This document shows, piece after piece, positions 51,002 to 61,900 of a DNA stretch of 64,000 nt. A program made the translations under genes and the position numbers. The DNA lies in assembly GCA_951812755.1 (NCBI GenBank), contig OX638329.1:2527339-2591338 (forward strand). The letters run 5' to 3'. This DNA is from an uncultured Latescibacterota bacterium (GTDB taxonomy: Bacteria; Latescibacterota; UBA2968). Numbering within the stretch: the stretch's first letter is position 1; every line of letters begins with the position of its first letter. The notes below the pieces were generated by a model. The model saw only the letters and a list, made by a program, of their open reading frames with translations. It ran no database searches and was not told the DNA's origin.

Positions 51002-53008
51002 ATGAGGACGTCCTGTTTGGGCGTCCTTTCTGTTTTTGTGTTGATGGCGTGTGTGACGGCAAATGCAAATTCGGTTGATTCGTTGCTCGCACGCGCACAA
51101 AGCGATACGTTGAAACCGCTTGATTACCGCATTGGTTTGCTTCGAAAAGCACTCAGGGTGGATGGTGATCGCGCAGATGTCTGTGCGGCATTGGGGGCGT
51201 TGTTTATGCAAAAGAACACGCCTGCGAGCAGGTTGCGTGCAGACCGCTATATTTATCGCGCGATTGTATTGGATCCTGAGAATATAGATTATCATCTATC
51301 CTACGCGACTCTGCAGCGCAAGAAGGGTTTTCGGTACAATGCCAGGCGATATTTTGAAAAGGTGCTCAGCATAGATTCAACACAGGTTGATGCAGCCTGT
51401 GAAGTGGGCGATTATTATTTGCAGGATATGTTGAAATACGTCGATGCGCGACGTTTTGACGGAGGTGGGAGTATGCGATCTTTTGCAATGGAGAGCGTGC
51501 AAAGGGCCGCGGATTACTACCACTACGCGCTTGCACATGATCCCTATTGCAGGCGTGCGTATTACGGGTTGGGTATGCTGAGTATAGAGGGTGGGTATAA
51601 AGAGGATTTGATTGTTATTGCACAGGCACTTTTAGACCGATGGCCGCAGGATCGAGACGGACTTTTGTTTTTGGGATTGGGATATTATGCGACCGAAAAG
51701 TTTGAGGCAGCAGGCAAAGCATTTGATCGCGCGTACGCGCAGATGGATTCGATTGGGCAGGCTGCAATGACTTCAATAAAATTGTTGGGTGGCGAGGATG
51801 AAACGCACGCGCTTTTTTGGCGAAAGCGCGATCCTTTGTTTCTCACGTCTGTGAACGAAAGAAAGCTGGCACATCGCGGGCGGGTTGCTTATGCAAATTT
51901 GAGATTTGGTCTGCCCGATGAGAGGATTGCTGGTTGGGAAACGGATATGGGCAAGGTCTGGATTCGCTATGGTCGCTATGTCAATCGCGTGAGAACGCTT
52001 ATTCCGCATCGGGAGATCTGGACATACGAAGATTTTTCAATGGATTTTTTTTCTTACGATTCCGTGCATTGGAAATTGGAATCGATGAAGGATGAGCGAT
52101 GGGCACTTGTTCCAGGCGGATGGGGCAGAAGTCAGATTCTGTCGCCCAATTTTTATTTGCCCGAGCGCTATGTCGATCCATATCGAGATCAGAAATATGG
52201 ATTGCCCGTGCAGGTGGGATTTTTTAAGGCGAGAGAAGGACAGGTCAAAGTGGCTCTTTCGTGGGGCATCCCCAAGCGTCAGTTGCAGTATCTCAAGCTC
52301 TATGAGACCTATCAGGTCGATTTAGATGCAGGTATTTTTGTACACAGAAGGAACGGGCAAGAGGTAACAAATGTCAGGTGGGAACCAGAAGTATTTCGGG
52401 ATGTTTGGACCGATTCATTAAAGGAACGGTATTTGTTGGGGCAACGCGATTTGGTTTTGGCACCAGATCAACAAGATGTCGATTCACTTGCGTTGTCTTT
52501 AGAAATTAGAGATGTGGGAAAGAATACAGTGGGCGTATTCCGCGATACCGTTTTTGTACAGGCATTTCCCGATGATGTGGTTTCGATGAGTTCTGTGTTG
52601 TTAGCTTCACATGCGGAGGAGGGCGAAGAGGGAATTGAGGTGATACCCAATCCGTTGAGAACTTTTGAAGCGGACGAGTTGTTGTATATCTATTTTGAGA
52701 TCTACAATTTAGTAAGCGATGAGTTTGGACAGACCGATTTTTCTGTGACGTACAGAGTAGGACCACCAGATTTGCGGCGTTTTTCTGATAAACGAGACCG
52801 AAAGGCGATTGCGCAATTGGGCATAAGTGATGATAGGTGGCGTATTTCCGTTAGTACAGATTATCGAGGTAGGGATATGCAGGAGACGATTTATTTATCT
52901 GTTGATTTGAGTGAGTTGGGGCCTGGGGTGCATCTGCTATCTATAGTTGTCACTGACCGTCAGACGGGTTTACAGACCTGGCGAGAAACCCTGTTTCGCA
53001 TTTTGTGA
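51002..53008 (+). CDS. GWxTD-domain lipoprotein with TPR region
   Basis: A 668-residue envelope protein. Residues 1-22 form a lipoprotein-type signal (VLSVFVLMAC). TPR-like helices follow (about 40-250), then the GWxTD domain: FWRKRDPLFLTSVNE, the literal GWETD, GKVWIRYG, and the FSMDFF stretch. This domain is typical of FCB-group bacteria, role unknown. ATG 51002 gives a good signal peptide; ATG 50984 is an alternative. It is downstream of the small TPR gene. Confidence 0.88.
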   Translation: MRTSCLGVLSVFVLMACVTANANSVDSLLARAQSDTLKPLDYRIGLLRKALRVDGDRADVCAALGALFMQKNTPASRLRADRYIYRAIVLDPENIDYHLSYATLQRKKGFRYNARRYFEKVLSIDSTQVDAACEVGDYYLQDMLKYVDARRFDGGGSMRSFAMESVQRAADYYHYALAHDPYCRRAYYGLGMLSIEGGYKEDLIVIAQALLDRWPQDRDGLLFLGLGYYATEKFEAAGKAFDRAYAQMDSIGQAAMTSIKLLGGEDETHALFWRKRDPLFLTSVNERKLAHRGRVAYANLRFGLPDERIAGWETDMGKVWIRYGRYVNRVRTLIPHREIWTYEDFSMDFFSYDSVHWKLESMKDERWALVPGGWGRSQILSPNFYLPERYVDPYRDQKYGLPVQVGFFKAREGQVKVALSWGIPKRQLQYLKLYETYQVDLDAGIFVHRRNGQEVTNVRWEPEVFRDVWTDSLKERYLLGQRDLVLAPDQQDVDSLALSLEIRDVGKNTVGVFRDTVFVQAFPDDVVSMSSVLLASHAEEGEEGIEVIPNPLRTFEADELLYIYFEIYNLVSDEFGQTDFSVTYRVGPPDLRRFSDKRDRKAIAQLGISDDRWRISVSTDYRGRDMQETIYLSVDLSELGPGVHLLSIVVTDRQTGLQTWRETLFRIL

Positions 53009-53021
53009 TGTCAGGGGACCT

Positions 53022-54014
53022 CTATTTTTTTGCTTTTTTGTGCCATAGGAGCTTGATCAGTGGCGGGCCGCCAAATAAGATAAAGCCGAAGATTGCGACT
53101 GCGTGTACAGACGTGGCAAATGCCAATGCGATTTCTGCTGGCACATGATAGAAATGGTGGAGGGTTTGAGCGCAAAAAAAATGGTAAGAGCCTATACCGC
53201 CCGGCGCGGGAAGAACAAATCCGATCGTGGCGATGGTCATCACAACCATAGCTTCAAACAAGCCGAGGTTGTACTTATGTGATAGATCAAAACTGTAGAA
53301 GGGCAAGTACATGGCGAACAAATAAAGACTATTGAGAATTAAGGTTGATACCAGAATCCCTGCGTAGCCTTCCACAGTGTGGATGGCTTTCATGCCTTGT
53401 AAAAAAGAACGCAAAATATGGGTTGCACCATCGGCCAGTCTGGGAGAGAGGCGCGCCAGCAGGCGGTGGCAAAAGGACAGGCCGCGTTCTTCGCGGGCGG
53501 AGAGCAGTCCTAAAAATACGAAAGCAAACAGAATGATGGGCAATGTCAGCAAGGCGACTGGTTCAAGGATGGGAAATACTGCGCCGATCTGCTCTCTGGC
53601 AAAAAATAAAACCACGCCAAAGATGATCCAGAGGGTGAGTATATCGAGCAGGCGTTCTACAATCACTGTCGCCAGGATTGCACTGATGCCGGTGGGATGA
53701 TCCTTTTCGAGTGCGAGGGCACGAGCAACTTCACCAGCGCGTGGGAATACGACATTGCCCGCATAGGCGACCATGACAGCCCAAAATGCCGAGCGAATGG
53801 AAATATTTGAGGCAACGGGTAATAGCAAAATGCGCCAGCGCCAGGCTCGGGGCAAGCCCGAAGCGATGATGATGATGGCCGATAAGAGCAACCAAAAAGG
53901 ATTGGCTGTTTGCAGGGCTTCTATGAGGAGTGTTCCATTGACATCTCTAAACGCTGCCCAGAGAAAGCCTCCCATTAACACGAGACTGGCTGCGAGTTTG
54001 AGAAAGTTTTTCAT
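53022..54014 (-). CDS. Flippase-like membrane protein (LPG synthase TM-region/UPF0104 type)
   Basis: A 330-residue protein with about eight hydrophobic helices and the UPF0104/LPG-synthase transmembrane signature (SAFWAVMVAYAGNVVFPRAG, then VVERLLDILTLWII and LPAPGGIGSYHFF). It resembles flippase-like proteins implicated in lipid handling. ATG 54014 overlaps the era stop. It is minus-strand, in an operon with era. Confidence 0.88.
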   Translation of the reverse strand: MKNFLKLAASLVLMGGFLWAAFRDVNGTLLIEALQTANPFWLLLSAIIIIASGLPRAWRWRILLLPVASNISIRSAFWAVMVAYAGNVVFPRAGEVARALALEKDHPTGISAILATVIVERLLDILTLWIIFGVVLFFAREQIGAVFPILEPVALLTLPIILFAFVFLGLLSAREERGLSFCHRLLARLSPRLADGATHILRSFLQGMKAIHTVEGYAGILVSTLILNSLYLFAMYLPFYSFDLSHKYNLGLFEAMVVMTIATIGFVLPAPGGIGSYHFFCAQTLHHFYHVPAEIALAFATSVHAVAIFGFILFGGPPLIKLLWHKKAKK

Positions 54015-54898
54015 GATAGGCCATATCCCAGTCTGCGAAGGGCGGTGTCTTTTTTTCGCCAGTTCTCATAGACTTTAACGTGCAGGTCGAGATAAATTGG
54101 GCGTTCCAAAAATGCCTCGATTTTTTTCCTCGCCCGATGTCCAATGGTTTTGAGGGTTTTTCCTCCCCGTCCAATGACAATGCCTTTTTGAGAATTGCGT
54201 TCGACAATGATATTGGCTTGAATATAGACTTTTGGGCGGTTTTCTTCAAAAGCCTCAATGCCGATTGCCGTTGCATAAGGCAATTCCTGACGGAGATGGT
54301 GGAATACTTCCTCTCGAATGAGTTCCGCAACAAAAAATCTTTCGGGCTGTTCGGTGAGCATATCCTCCGGGTAGTATTGTGGGCCTCCTGGCAATGCATG
54401 GCGCAAGGCTGCGTGAAGGGCTTGTATGCCCTGTCCGTTGATGGCCGCTACAGATAAGACGGTCCGCGTAGAGAGTGAGGCACGAATCTGTTGTTCACAG
54501 TGTTGGGCTTGTGCAGGCGAGATGAGGTCGGTCTTGTTTATGGCGATGATTTTGGGAATATCCCATTGCCCAAAGATTTGTCTTACTTCGGTGTCATAAG
54601 ATGTGTCAAATTTTGAGCCATCGACAATACCCAAAAGCACATCGGCGCTTTGATATGCACGCCCAATTTGTCGGTTCATAAATTCGTGAAGGCGATAGCG
54701 CGCAGACAAGATACCGGGGGTGTCGAAAAATATCATTTGTGTCTGTTTATCTGTCACAATCCCCAGAATATTATTGCGGGTTGTTTGTGGTTTGGGCGAA
54801 ATAATAGATAGACGCTCCCCCACGAGGGCATTAAAAAGTGTAGATTTGCCGACATTGGTGCGTCCCGCGATTATGACATATCCAGATTTGAAAGCCAT
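54011..54898 (-). CDS. era: GTPase Era
   Basis: A 295-residue GTPase that binds 16S rRNA and assists small-subunit assembly. Walker-type G1 GRTNVGKST, G3 DTPG, G4 NKTD, and a C-terminal KH domain (QKGIVIGRGGKTLKTIG) are all present. ATG 54898 is preferred over GTG 54901. The stop overlaps the flippase-like start. The porV/porQ-type gene lies 10 bases upstream. Confidence 0.95.
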   Translation of the reverse strand: MAFKSGYVIIAGRTNVGKSTLFNALVGERLSIISPKPQTTRNNILGIVTDKQTQMIFFDTPGILSARYRLHEFMNRQIGRAYQSADVLLGIVDGSKFDTSYDTEVRQIFGQWDIPKIIAINKTDLISPAQAQHCEQQIRASLSTRTVLSVAAINGQGIQALHAALRHALPGGPQYYPEDMLTEQPERFFVAELIREEVFHHLRQELPYATAIGIEAFEENRPKVYIQANIIVERNSQKGIVIGRGGKTLKTIGHRARKKIEAFLERPIYLDLHVKVYENWRKKDTALRRLGYGLS

Positions 54899-54908
54899 CA
54901 CTGTCCAA

Positions 54909-55892
54909 TCAAAAAAATAAAGTGGCCGAAATGCGGTACGTGTTGTCGAGTTGGTCGTGTTCCATGAAGGCGAGATCTACGCCAAACCGACGAAGTTGCA
55001 GGCCAGTGCCCGCTGTAAAGTGCCCGTCCTTGTATCCGAGGCGAAATGCAAGGCGGTGTTGCAGGCGGTATTCTATCCCCAGTTGTATGCTGCGTGTTTT
55101 TTCTCGTGTCGATTTTTTGTCATTCAGGTGCGTACTAAAACCGGCTGTCATATCGCCGCCGGGCACCCTGCGTTGAAGGGCAGAGCCAATGAGAAGCGAT
55201 GGCGAGATGTGATCTGAAATGCCGTCGGGAAATGCAATGCGCGTCTTTGTGAGATCGCGTATTGTCGCGCCAATGCGAAACGTCGATGTGGGCAGATAGA
55301 GCAGACCGATGTCCAGCCCAAAGCCGCTTCCAATGCCTACGCTGAGATCGCGTCTGATCATTTTCATACCTGCCCCAAGACGCAATTTATCTGTGATATG
55401 CCGCCCATAAGCGATTCGAAAGACGTAATCCGCCGTGCCGATTTTATCGATTATTACGGGTCGATTGTCTGGACCAATTGGACGATCTGGATCTTCTAGG
55501 CCCGTCAGGGCAATCCCATCAACGCCAGCGCGAACAATGCCCAGACCAATGCCGCCTTTTCTCAGGGGCAAACGCAGTGCAAAAATATCTTGATTCACAC
55601 TGCCGCCAAATTGCTCCGCATGTTGTAAGTGAATTTCACGTTTTGGCAGCGATGAACGGCTGTCGAAGTCTGTCCTGGAGCGTGTTGGAGACGCCTCAGG
55701 GGTAAGCCCTGCGGGATTCCAATAGATCGCCGTTGCATCAAAACTGAGCGCGACATAAGCACTGCCCATGCCCAGGGCGCGGGCACCGGCACCCAATAAG
55801 AGTGGATCACCTGTATAATGGGATGTCTGCGCATGTATTGGGCTTGTAAGCGCGCATGTGCAATATAATGCCAGAATTGCAAAGCGTTTCAA
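54909..55892 (-). CDS. PorV/PorQ family outer-membrane protein
   Basis: A 327-residue outer-membrane barrel. Signal peptide (FAILALYCTCALTSPIHAQ), then GAGARALGMGSAYVALSFDA, TAIYWNPAGL, and beta strands ending ISATLFF. This family is typical of the FCB group (type IX secretion-associated PorV/PorQ or related UPF0164 proteins). It sits between the degenerate L,D-transpeptidase-like gene and era. Whether it belongs to a type IX system is not shown here. Confidence 0.85.
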   Translation of the reverse strand: MKRFAILALYCTCALTSPIHAQTSHYTGDPLLLGAGARALGMGSAYVALSFDATAIYWNPAGLTPEASPTRSRTDFDSRSSLPKREIHLQHAEQFGGSVNQDIFALRLPLRKGGIGLGIVRAGVDGIALTGLEDPDRPIGPDNRPVIIDKIGTADYVFRIAYGRHITDKLRLGAGMKMIRRDLSVGIGSGFGLDIGLLYLPTSTFRIGATIRDLTKTRIAFPDGISDHISPSLLIGSALQRRVPGGDMTAGFSTHLNDKKSTREKTRSIQLGIEYRLQHRLAFRLGYKDGHFTAGTGLQLRRFGVDLAFMEHDQLDNTYRISATLFF

Positions 55893-56401
55893 TGATTGGC
55901 CTCTGCATGGGGGATGAAAATGGCGATATTGCCGGGACGCAATGCCGATCCCAGGGCTTTGATATCGAGGGGAGATAAAGTGATGTGCGGCGTGGTACCT
56001 GTTGAAATTCCGTCTGCTCGAATGACGAGGTTTGGTGTAAAATAGAGACGGGAATGGTGGCGAGGCCCTTCTATCAGTCGTCCGGAAAAGTCGAGGGGGA
56101 AAAGCCGCCCACGCAGTCGCAGATTTGCATTGCCGGGTTCAACAGAGATGGGGTCAATTCTGTTTACAAAGCTGTAGTTCTGAGTGTGGCGTTCCTCTAT
56201 AGGCGACAAGTTGAGAATGGGGCACATTCTCAACATATTGCCCTGTGATTTGAGGTGAATTTGCTTTGATGGGAGGTCGATGATAAGGTAGAAATCGTCC
56301 GGTGATGTTTTGACTTGATCGAGTTCGAGAACGAGGGCTTCGCGGTAGTTTTGGAGAACGATTCTGTTTTGACCAAATACAGGGGTTCCCACAAAAAGCA
56401 A
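55889..56401 (-). CDS. Catalytically dead paralogue of the L,D-transpeptidase (start uncertain)
   Basis: The frame encodes a protein related to the next gene: FYLIIDLPSKQIHLKSQGN matches TYIVIDTVHNRLQVWHNNQ, and LSPLDIKALGSALRPGNIAI matches LNDEDLAFVYRSLQVGDRVY. The catalytic HGC is absent; TTPHITLSPLD replaces THGCIRLNDED. So the fold is kept but the active-site Cys is lost. It probably binds peptidoglycan or serves structurally. A TTG at 56401 is the best start I can offer; no good ribosome site is visible, and initiation inside the upstream gene is possible. It overlaps the PorV/PorQ start by 4 bases. Confidence 0.6.
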   Translation of the reverse strand: MLFVGTPVFGQNRIVLQNYREALVLELDQVKTSPDDFYLIIDLPSKQIHLKSQGNMLRMCPILNLSPIEERHTQNYSFVNRIDPISVEPGNANLRLRGRLFPLDFSGRLIEGPRHHSRLYFTPNLVIRADGISTGTTPHITLSPLDIKALGSALRPGNIAIFIPHAEANH

Positions 56402-56406
56402 ACAAA

Positions 56407-56991
56407 TTAGTAGATATAGACCCGGTCGCCAACTTGCAGTGAGCGATACACAAAGGCCAGGTCTTCGTCGTTGAGGCGAATACATCCGTGCGTGATATGC
56501 CGTCCGAGCAATGTGGGATAAAGGGTGCCGTGAATTTCGTACCCATCGCCTAATTTAAGAGCGAAGGCACCTAAGGTTGTCCGGTCGAGACGCCGAAACT
56601 CCCAGGGCAAGACAGTGGGTTCTTCTCCATTTTCGACAAAGGCCCACAGGGGTTTGGCCCAGATGGGGTCTGTCACTTTGTGCAAAATAGCTCTGGTCCC
56701 CAATGGGGTGTAAAATTGCCAGCGTGCCGAAGCACCCGGATGGAGCAATACTTTGCCGCTGCCTGTCGCACACGTCGCTTCTCGTATCATCTGGTTGTTG
56801 TGCCAAACTTGAAGGCGGTTGTGAACAGTATCAATAACGATGTAGGTTTCTGCAGCGTGCCGTTTCAATGCTTCCCGGAGCGATGCGATGTCAGTTTTGA
56901 GTTGTTCGCTCTCCGTTTCTCGTGCGGATAGATGCAGGCAAAAACTGAAGACCATATAGAGAGCGAGCAATATGGTGTGAAAGCTGTGCAT
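56407..56991 (-). CDS. L,D-transpeptidase (YkuD family)
   Basis: A 194-residue exported enzyme that cross-links or modifies peptidoglycan. It has a signal peptide (TILLALYMVFSFCLHLSA), then the YkuD core with DGYEIHGTL and the catalytic HITHGCIRLND (nucleophile Cys). The start is ATG 56991, with a TTG six codons upstream as the alternative. It is followed by its dead paralogue on the same strand. A lipoprotein gene lies upstream. Confidence 0.92.
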   Translation of the reverse strand: MHSFHTILLALYMVFSFCLHLSARETESEQLKTDIASLREALKRHAAETYIVIDTVHNRLQVWHNNQMIREATCATGSGKVLLHPGASARWQFYTPLGTRAILHKVTDPIWAKPLWAFVENGEEPTVLPWEFRRLDRTTLGAFALKLGDGYEIHGTLYPTLLGRHITHGCIRLNDEDLAFVYRSLQVGDRVYIY

Positions 56992-57007
56992 ATGACTCAG
57001 AAATTGC

Positions 57008-57047
57008 AAAACCGAGGTGCTTTTTGCGCGCCTCGGTTTTGTCTTTT
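57008..57047. terminator. Rho-independent terminator
   Basis: AAAACCGAGG (57008-57017) pairs with CCTCGGTTTT (57031-57040) around a 13-base loop. It lies between the lipoprotein gene and the L,D-transpeptidase gene on the minus strand, with T residues on both sides. Confidence 0.85.
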
Positions 57048-57068
57048 TTAGAAGATATTGGGATGGTA

Positions 57069-57695
57069 CTACAGGCGGAAATACCAGGGTTTATGTCGTT
57101 CTTTCCAGTCTTCAATTTTCTGGAACGCGACCGAAACAGCACCCTGAACCTCGGCGAGTTTGTTATCTGCATCCTGAGCTCGGGCGAGCGCATCTCTGTA
57201 TTGTCCGTTGTCGAGGCTGCTGCGTGCATCGCTTATGTTGGTCTCGGCCTGATTCAGGTCGGCGTTGAGCTGATCGATATCATCATCCGCGCCTTTTCCC
57301 CGAGGTGTCTCGCTCAAACTGACTCTGGTTTCTGAAATGCCGGGTATTACGCGTTCGATAATTGCCTGGGTATCGGCCTCCAGTTGCCTATTGGTGTCAG
57401 CTTCTGATTTGGCGCTATTGGCCAACTCCTGAGCCTCTACATAAAGAGGCTCGGCTTCATCAAATTTATTAAAGAAGAAGAACTTTTTTTCTTCAAACTT
57501 CTTGGCGGCACTGTCTATGGCAGCAGTTGCTATGCGATATGCTTCGGGCGCATAAGCCTCGGCCTGTGCCGCCTGTGCTGCGGCATAAGCGGCCTCAGTA
57601 TCAGCTTTCAATTTTACCAATTCTTCGGAAGGCCCACAACCCGTTATGGCAAGTGCCAAAACCAGAACAGTGCAAAGGCTTAAAATGGGTCGCAT
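57069..57695 (-). CDS. Ala-rich coiled-coil lipoprotein, unknown
   Basis: A 208-residue predicted lipoprotein: signal with LALAITGC lipobox, then an Ala/Glu-rich helical part (AAYAAAQAAQAEAYAPEAYR) and a charged coiled-coil tail ending KPWYFRL. The pattern resembles DUF4398-type small outer-membrane lipoproteins, but I do not claim the family. ATG 57695 follows AAGGAG. It is upstream of the L,D-transpeptidase across a terminator. Confidence 0.75.
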   Translation of the reverse strand: MRPILSLCTVLVLALAITGCGPSEELVKLKADTEAAYAAAQAAQAEAYAPEAYRIATAAIDSAAKKFEEKKFFFFNKFDEAEPLYVEAQELANSAKSEADTNRQLEADTQAIIERVIPGISETRVSLSETPRGKGADDDIDQLNADLNQAETNISDARSSLDNGQYRDALARAQDADNKLAEVQGAVSVAFQKIEDWKERHKPWYFRL

Positions 57696-57837
57696 TCTCA
57701 AACTCCTTAGTTTATCGTCAATGAGGGCTTTACGCATTAGTTCTCTTTGCGGAAGATAAAACACAAATTTCAGCTTGTCAACACCAATTTTGGGATATGG
57801 GAAATGGCGTTGGGCTGTCTTTGAAGATGTATTTTAT

Positions 57838-58689
57838 TTATCGCCGTTCGCTTTTTTTGTAAAAGAGTTTGTTCAGTGGACTTTTGGGAGCCGTAAGGTA
57901 TTTGGCTTCATCGGGCGTCAGGGCTTTGTCAAATACGGCGATTTCGTCGATTTGTCCGGGGTATTTGTAATGATTAAATCGCATCGCGAGGGTTTCTATA
58001 TCCCAGGTCACATTCTGCTGAAGTGGACCTTTGCGCCCTGCTTCCACGCCATCTATATACAGCACCCATTCTGCATCGGCCTTGCCGCTGTTAAAGTTGG
58101 ACCAGGTAATCGCGATGTGATGCCAGTCACTCGCTTGCCAGTTGACGGGAATAGAAATCACGTATTTAGCGACCTCATTATCGCCAATTTCCTGTTTTTT
58201 GTCGGGATAACATCCAAACCTGAGTGTGCCGTCGGCTTTTTTGAAATCGACGAATGCAACTGCATCATCCCACGGGTATTTTTCGCCGTCTTTTTTTCCA
58301 ATATGAAAAGGTTCGGGATAGTTGGATTCAAAGCTGGCGATGTCGGTTTGAAGCCAGAATGCAATGCTGCCAGACCACGCGCTGTTTGCACTGTAGGCGA
58401 GGTTATTTTTACCGCTGTAATTGAGTGCGCCCGCATTTGGGTTAAAAGCCAAATATCCGTCGGGATTGCCGCCCTGCTTAATGTGGTTGGTGTTGGCAGT
58501 GTCAAAGGTGGCCAACGGATCGCCAAGACTGTCGAGGGCATCCACGCCTTTTTCAAAGTTAGCAAAAAAAAGTATGTGTGCTCGCAAGCTCTCTTCTATA
58601 GCCTTTTCGGGACCACCACAAGCTGTTGTGATCGTCAAAAATATGACGGTTAGAGTGCCGCGAGATAGATGGGGAAGATGGAACGCCAT
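57838..58689 (-). CDS. LamG-like (concanavalin A-type) lipoprotein
   Basis: A 283-residue lipoprotein (signal with TITTAC lipobox) with a LamG/concanavalin A-like beta sandwich: FFANFEKGVDAL, SAWSGSIAFWLQTD, ADWHHIAITW-type strand, VLYIDGVEAGRKG and GQIDEIAVFDKALTPDEA. These strands mark LamG domains that bind glycans. ATG 58689 follows AGGAGA. It ends before the divergent large fusion gene. Ligand unknown. Confidence 0.85.
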   Translation of the reverse strand: MAFHLPHLSRGTLTVIFLTITTACGGPEKAIEESLRAHILFFANFEKGVDALDSLGDPLATFDTANTNHIKQGGNPDGYLAFNPNAGALNYSGKNNLAYSANSAWSGSIAFWLQTDIASFESNYPEPFHIGKKDGEKYPWDDAVAFVDFKKADGTLRFGCYPDKKQEIGDNEVAKYVISIPVNWQASDWHHIAITWSNFNSGKADAEWVLYIDGVEAGRKGPLQQNVTWDIETLAMRFNHYKYPGQIDEIAVFDKALTPDEAKYLTAPKSPLNKLFYKKSERR

Positions 58690-58925
58690 GTGTAAGGTCT
58701 CCTGAAAAAGAAGTTCAGCGTATTGTGAAGTTGAATACTTAAGTTGATATACTCCCAAAACGCGGGTATGTCAATACTAAAATAACGAGATTGCAAAGAT
58801 AGCTTAAATGCTCGAAAAATCAATAGTGTGTGTCTCGGAAATTGTCTTGACATCTCAAAAGTTATTTATTAGCATAAAAATCCAATTTTCCCAATACGTT
58901 CGGCATTTTAACAGGAGCCTCCTCG

Positions 58926-61900
58926 ATGCGTAAAATCGGCACAGGTATTCTCTGGGTTATCACGATTTTGATGTTGTCTTCGGTGACCATTTTTAATCCG
59001 GGACAGGTGACGGACTTTTTTGTAACGCTTTTTAATATTAAACCGAGTATCCCCGAACTCAAACCCATTGAAATTTCAGAACGCGATCGAGAAATTCGAT
59101 CCATTGCAGAGTCCATTACACAAGACGATGTGCATCAAATCATTGCCGACCTGTCGGGGATGGGGTCTCGGGTGCCCGGCTATGCGGGGCATCGGCGGGC
59201 TTTTGAATATGTCAAACAGCATTTTGAGCAAATTGGTCTCGAAGACATTGAGGTCGAAGAGCACACGGTAACGGTTCCCATTGACAAAGGTGCTTCACTT
59301 ATTTTGGCGGATACGGGCGAAGAGATTGCAATTTACGGTTTTTGGCCGAACCATGTCCAAACGCCCTCTGTTCCCAGTGCTGGGATTTCGGGGGCGCTTA
59401 TTTATGGGGGCAAGGGGGCATTTTCAGAACTGAATGGCAAAAAGGTCGAAGGCAGCATTGTCATAATGGATTTCGACTGTGACCAGAGCTATTTAAGCCC
59501 GCGTATGCTGGGGGCACAGGCTATTTTATTTTATGACAATGGGCGGGTTACACGGGGCCAGGCAATGGATAAGTTTTTGCCCGTGCCCGTTGATGTGCCC
59601 CGGTTCTGGGTCGGAAAAGACGATGCTTTGCGCTTGCTCGAATTGGCCCAAACGCAATCTCCCGAAGTGCGTTTAACGTCAAAGATGGATTGGGAAGAGG
59701 TGCCGGCCTGGAATATTTTTGCAACCCTCCCCGGATCCGAAGACTATATTACAGAGCGCGAAGAGCGCAAGTGGAAAGACCAGCAGATTGTGCTGAGTGC
59801 TTTTTACGATGCCATTTCCGTTGTACCCGCTCTCGCGCCGGGTGCTGAAAATGCGTCGGGGATAGCTGCCCTTTTGCATACTGCTCGCGTTTTGAAACAG
59901 CATCCGCCAAAATATTCAGTGACCTTTTTGGCAACTGGCTCTCATTTTCAGGGCCTATCGGGTATCAATGATTTTGTATATCGCCATTCGCGCGAAAGCG
60001 ATCATTTCCGCGATAAGATTCCCGATAGTGTGTCGGTTGCCGGTGCGTATCTCGATGGCGAACTTATTCCGCGCGACAGCGAAGAGTTTGAAGAACTTAT
60101 TCCCGACAGCTATAAAATTGATTTCCGGTTATTCATCGGCTTAGATCTGTCGAGTGAATCCGATGAGTTGGCGAGCTTTTCACACGGCACCTTTAACAAC
60201 CCAAATTGGCAGACCGACAATTATCTGAATAATCTGTTGGCACCTTATGCGGACAAATTCGATAAATATATGGCCAAAGTATTTCCGGGCGAAGAAGTGC
60301 GCCATGTCGATGCGATTGCACCGCCAAAACGCACATGGAAAAATTTTATGCCCATTCGCATGGGATTTGACAGCGAGGCCGTTACTTTTGTTGGAAAAGA
60401 AGGCATTACTCTGGCGACGCCATCAACTGTGCGGCGTTTTGTCGATACGCCCATTGATCGCGTTGAGAATGTCAATATGGACAATTTGACGCGCCAGATC
60501 CAAACGGCGATAGCTGCCATGATGAAAGCGGGTGAAGATCCCGAGTTTTTCAGGGTGTCCAAACTCAAATTGCAAGATCGCGGACACAGTTTGAGAGGAC
60601 AGGTATTGTGGTTTGATCGCAATGTCGATTTCGCGTTGCCTCGCGTGCCCGTGCCCGGTGGGGTTGCGACGTATCGACAGCCGGGCAATGTTCACAGTTG
60701 TGCAGGGGTGAGGACGCTGATTATTGACAAGACGACAGAAGGTCCCATTTACGATATCGAAAAATTGGCAGACGATCAGACAGCAGAAGACGCAGACGCA
60801 AACTTGTTTGGCGATAAAGATAAGGTAAAGGAAACCGGATGGTTTTTCTTCAATATTATGCGAAATCGGTTTACCAATCGCATTTTGGCTTATGATATTG
60901 ACGAAGAGGGAAATATTACGTCGGCACCCGACATGGGGACTGAGGGCGATAAGAAATTCCCGCTGACACAGCGATATGGCTGGTGGGAAAATGAAATGCT
61001 GACGGTTCTGTTCAGGTGCCGCTCCATCAGTGTTTTTGAAATTATCGATTCGAGCTATTTGTCCGCGCTTGATTTTATGACGGTGCTCAATGACAACGAT
61101 ACGCAGCCCCTGGAATTTGGCTATACGTATTTGCCGGGGCAAAGCACCAAAGAGGGCGACGTGACGCGCGCTGCCGTGACGTTTGCGCGCGTGGATGAAT
61201 ACACAGGGGAAGCCGAGCGGTTGAAAGTTTTGATGAGTACAGGATTATTTGGTGTTAAGTATTTGTTGATCAATGCGCCCCAGAAGTTTTTGGATAATCC
61301 GGTTGATAAACGCGCGGTGAATCCCGATCTTCTGGAAGAAGCCCGAGGTGTAGGGTATGAACCCGGCGTCATTTTCACGCCCTCGTATCAGGCCGCCAAA
61401 GATATGTGGGTGATTGACGATGTGCGGATGAAACAGTTGGCGCAATTTGGTATTGAAAACAATCGCCTGACTCTGCTGCACAACAGCGCGCGCGAGGCAC
61501 TGATCGAAGCGCGTCAGCACCTTGAAAATTTTGATTACGAAGGGTTTATGGCCGCATCTCGGCGGGCATGGGGGCTGGAGGCACGGGGGTATCCCGAAGT
61601 GATGGCTACTGCCAATGATACTGTGCGGGGGATTATTTTTTACTTCATTTTGTTGTTGCCGTTTTCATTTTTCTGCGAGCGATTGTTGATTGGCGCGTCG
61701 AGTATTACCGCGCGCTTGAGTTGGTTTGCCGCGTTTTTTGTGTTTTTCTTTATCGTTCTGCGCTTTGTCCATCCGGCTTTTCAGTTGAGCAATTCTCCCT
61801 ATATTATTTTTCTCGCATTTGTGATTATGGCCCTCGGCGGCGTGGCGATGGTTATTGTGGTGTCTAAGTTTGGTGATGAAGTTCGCAAAATGAAACAGGC

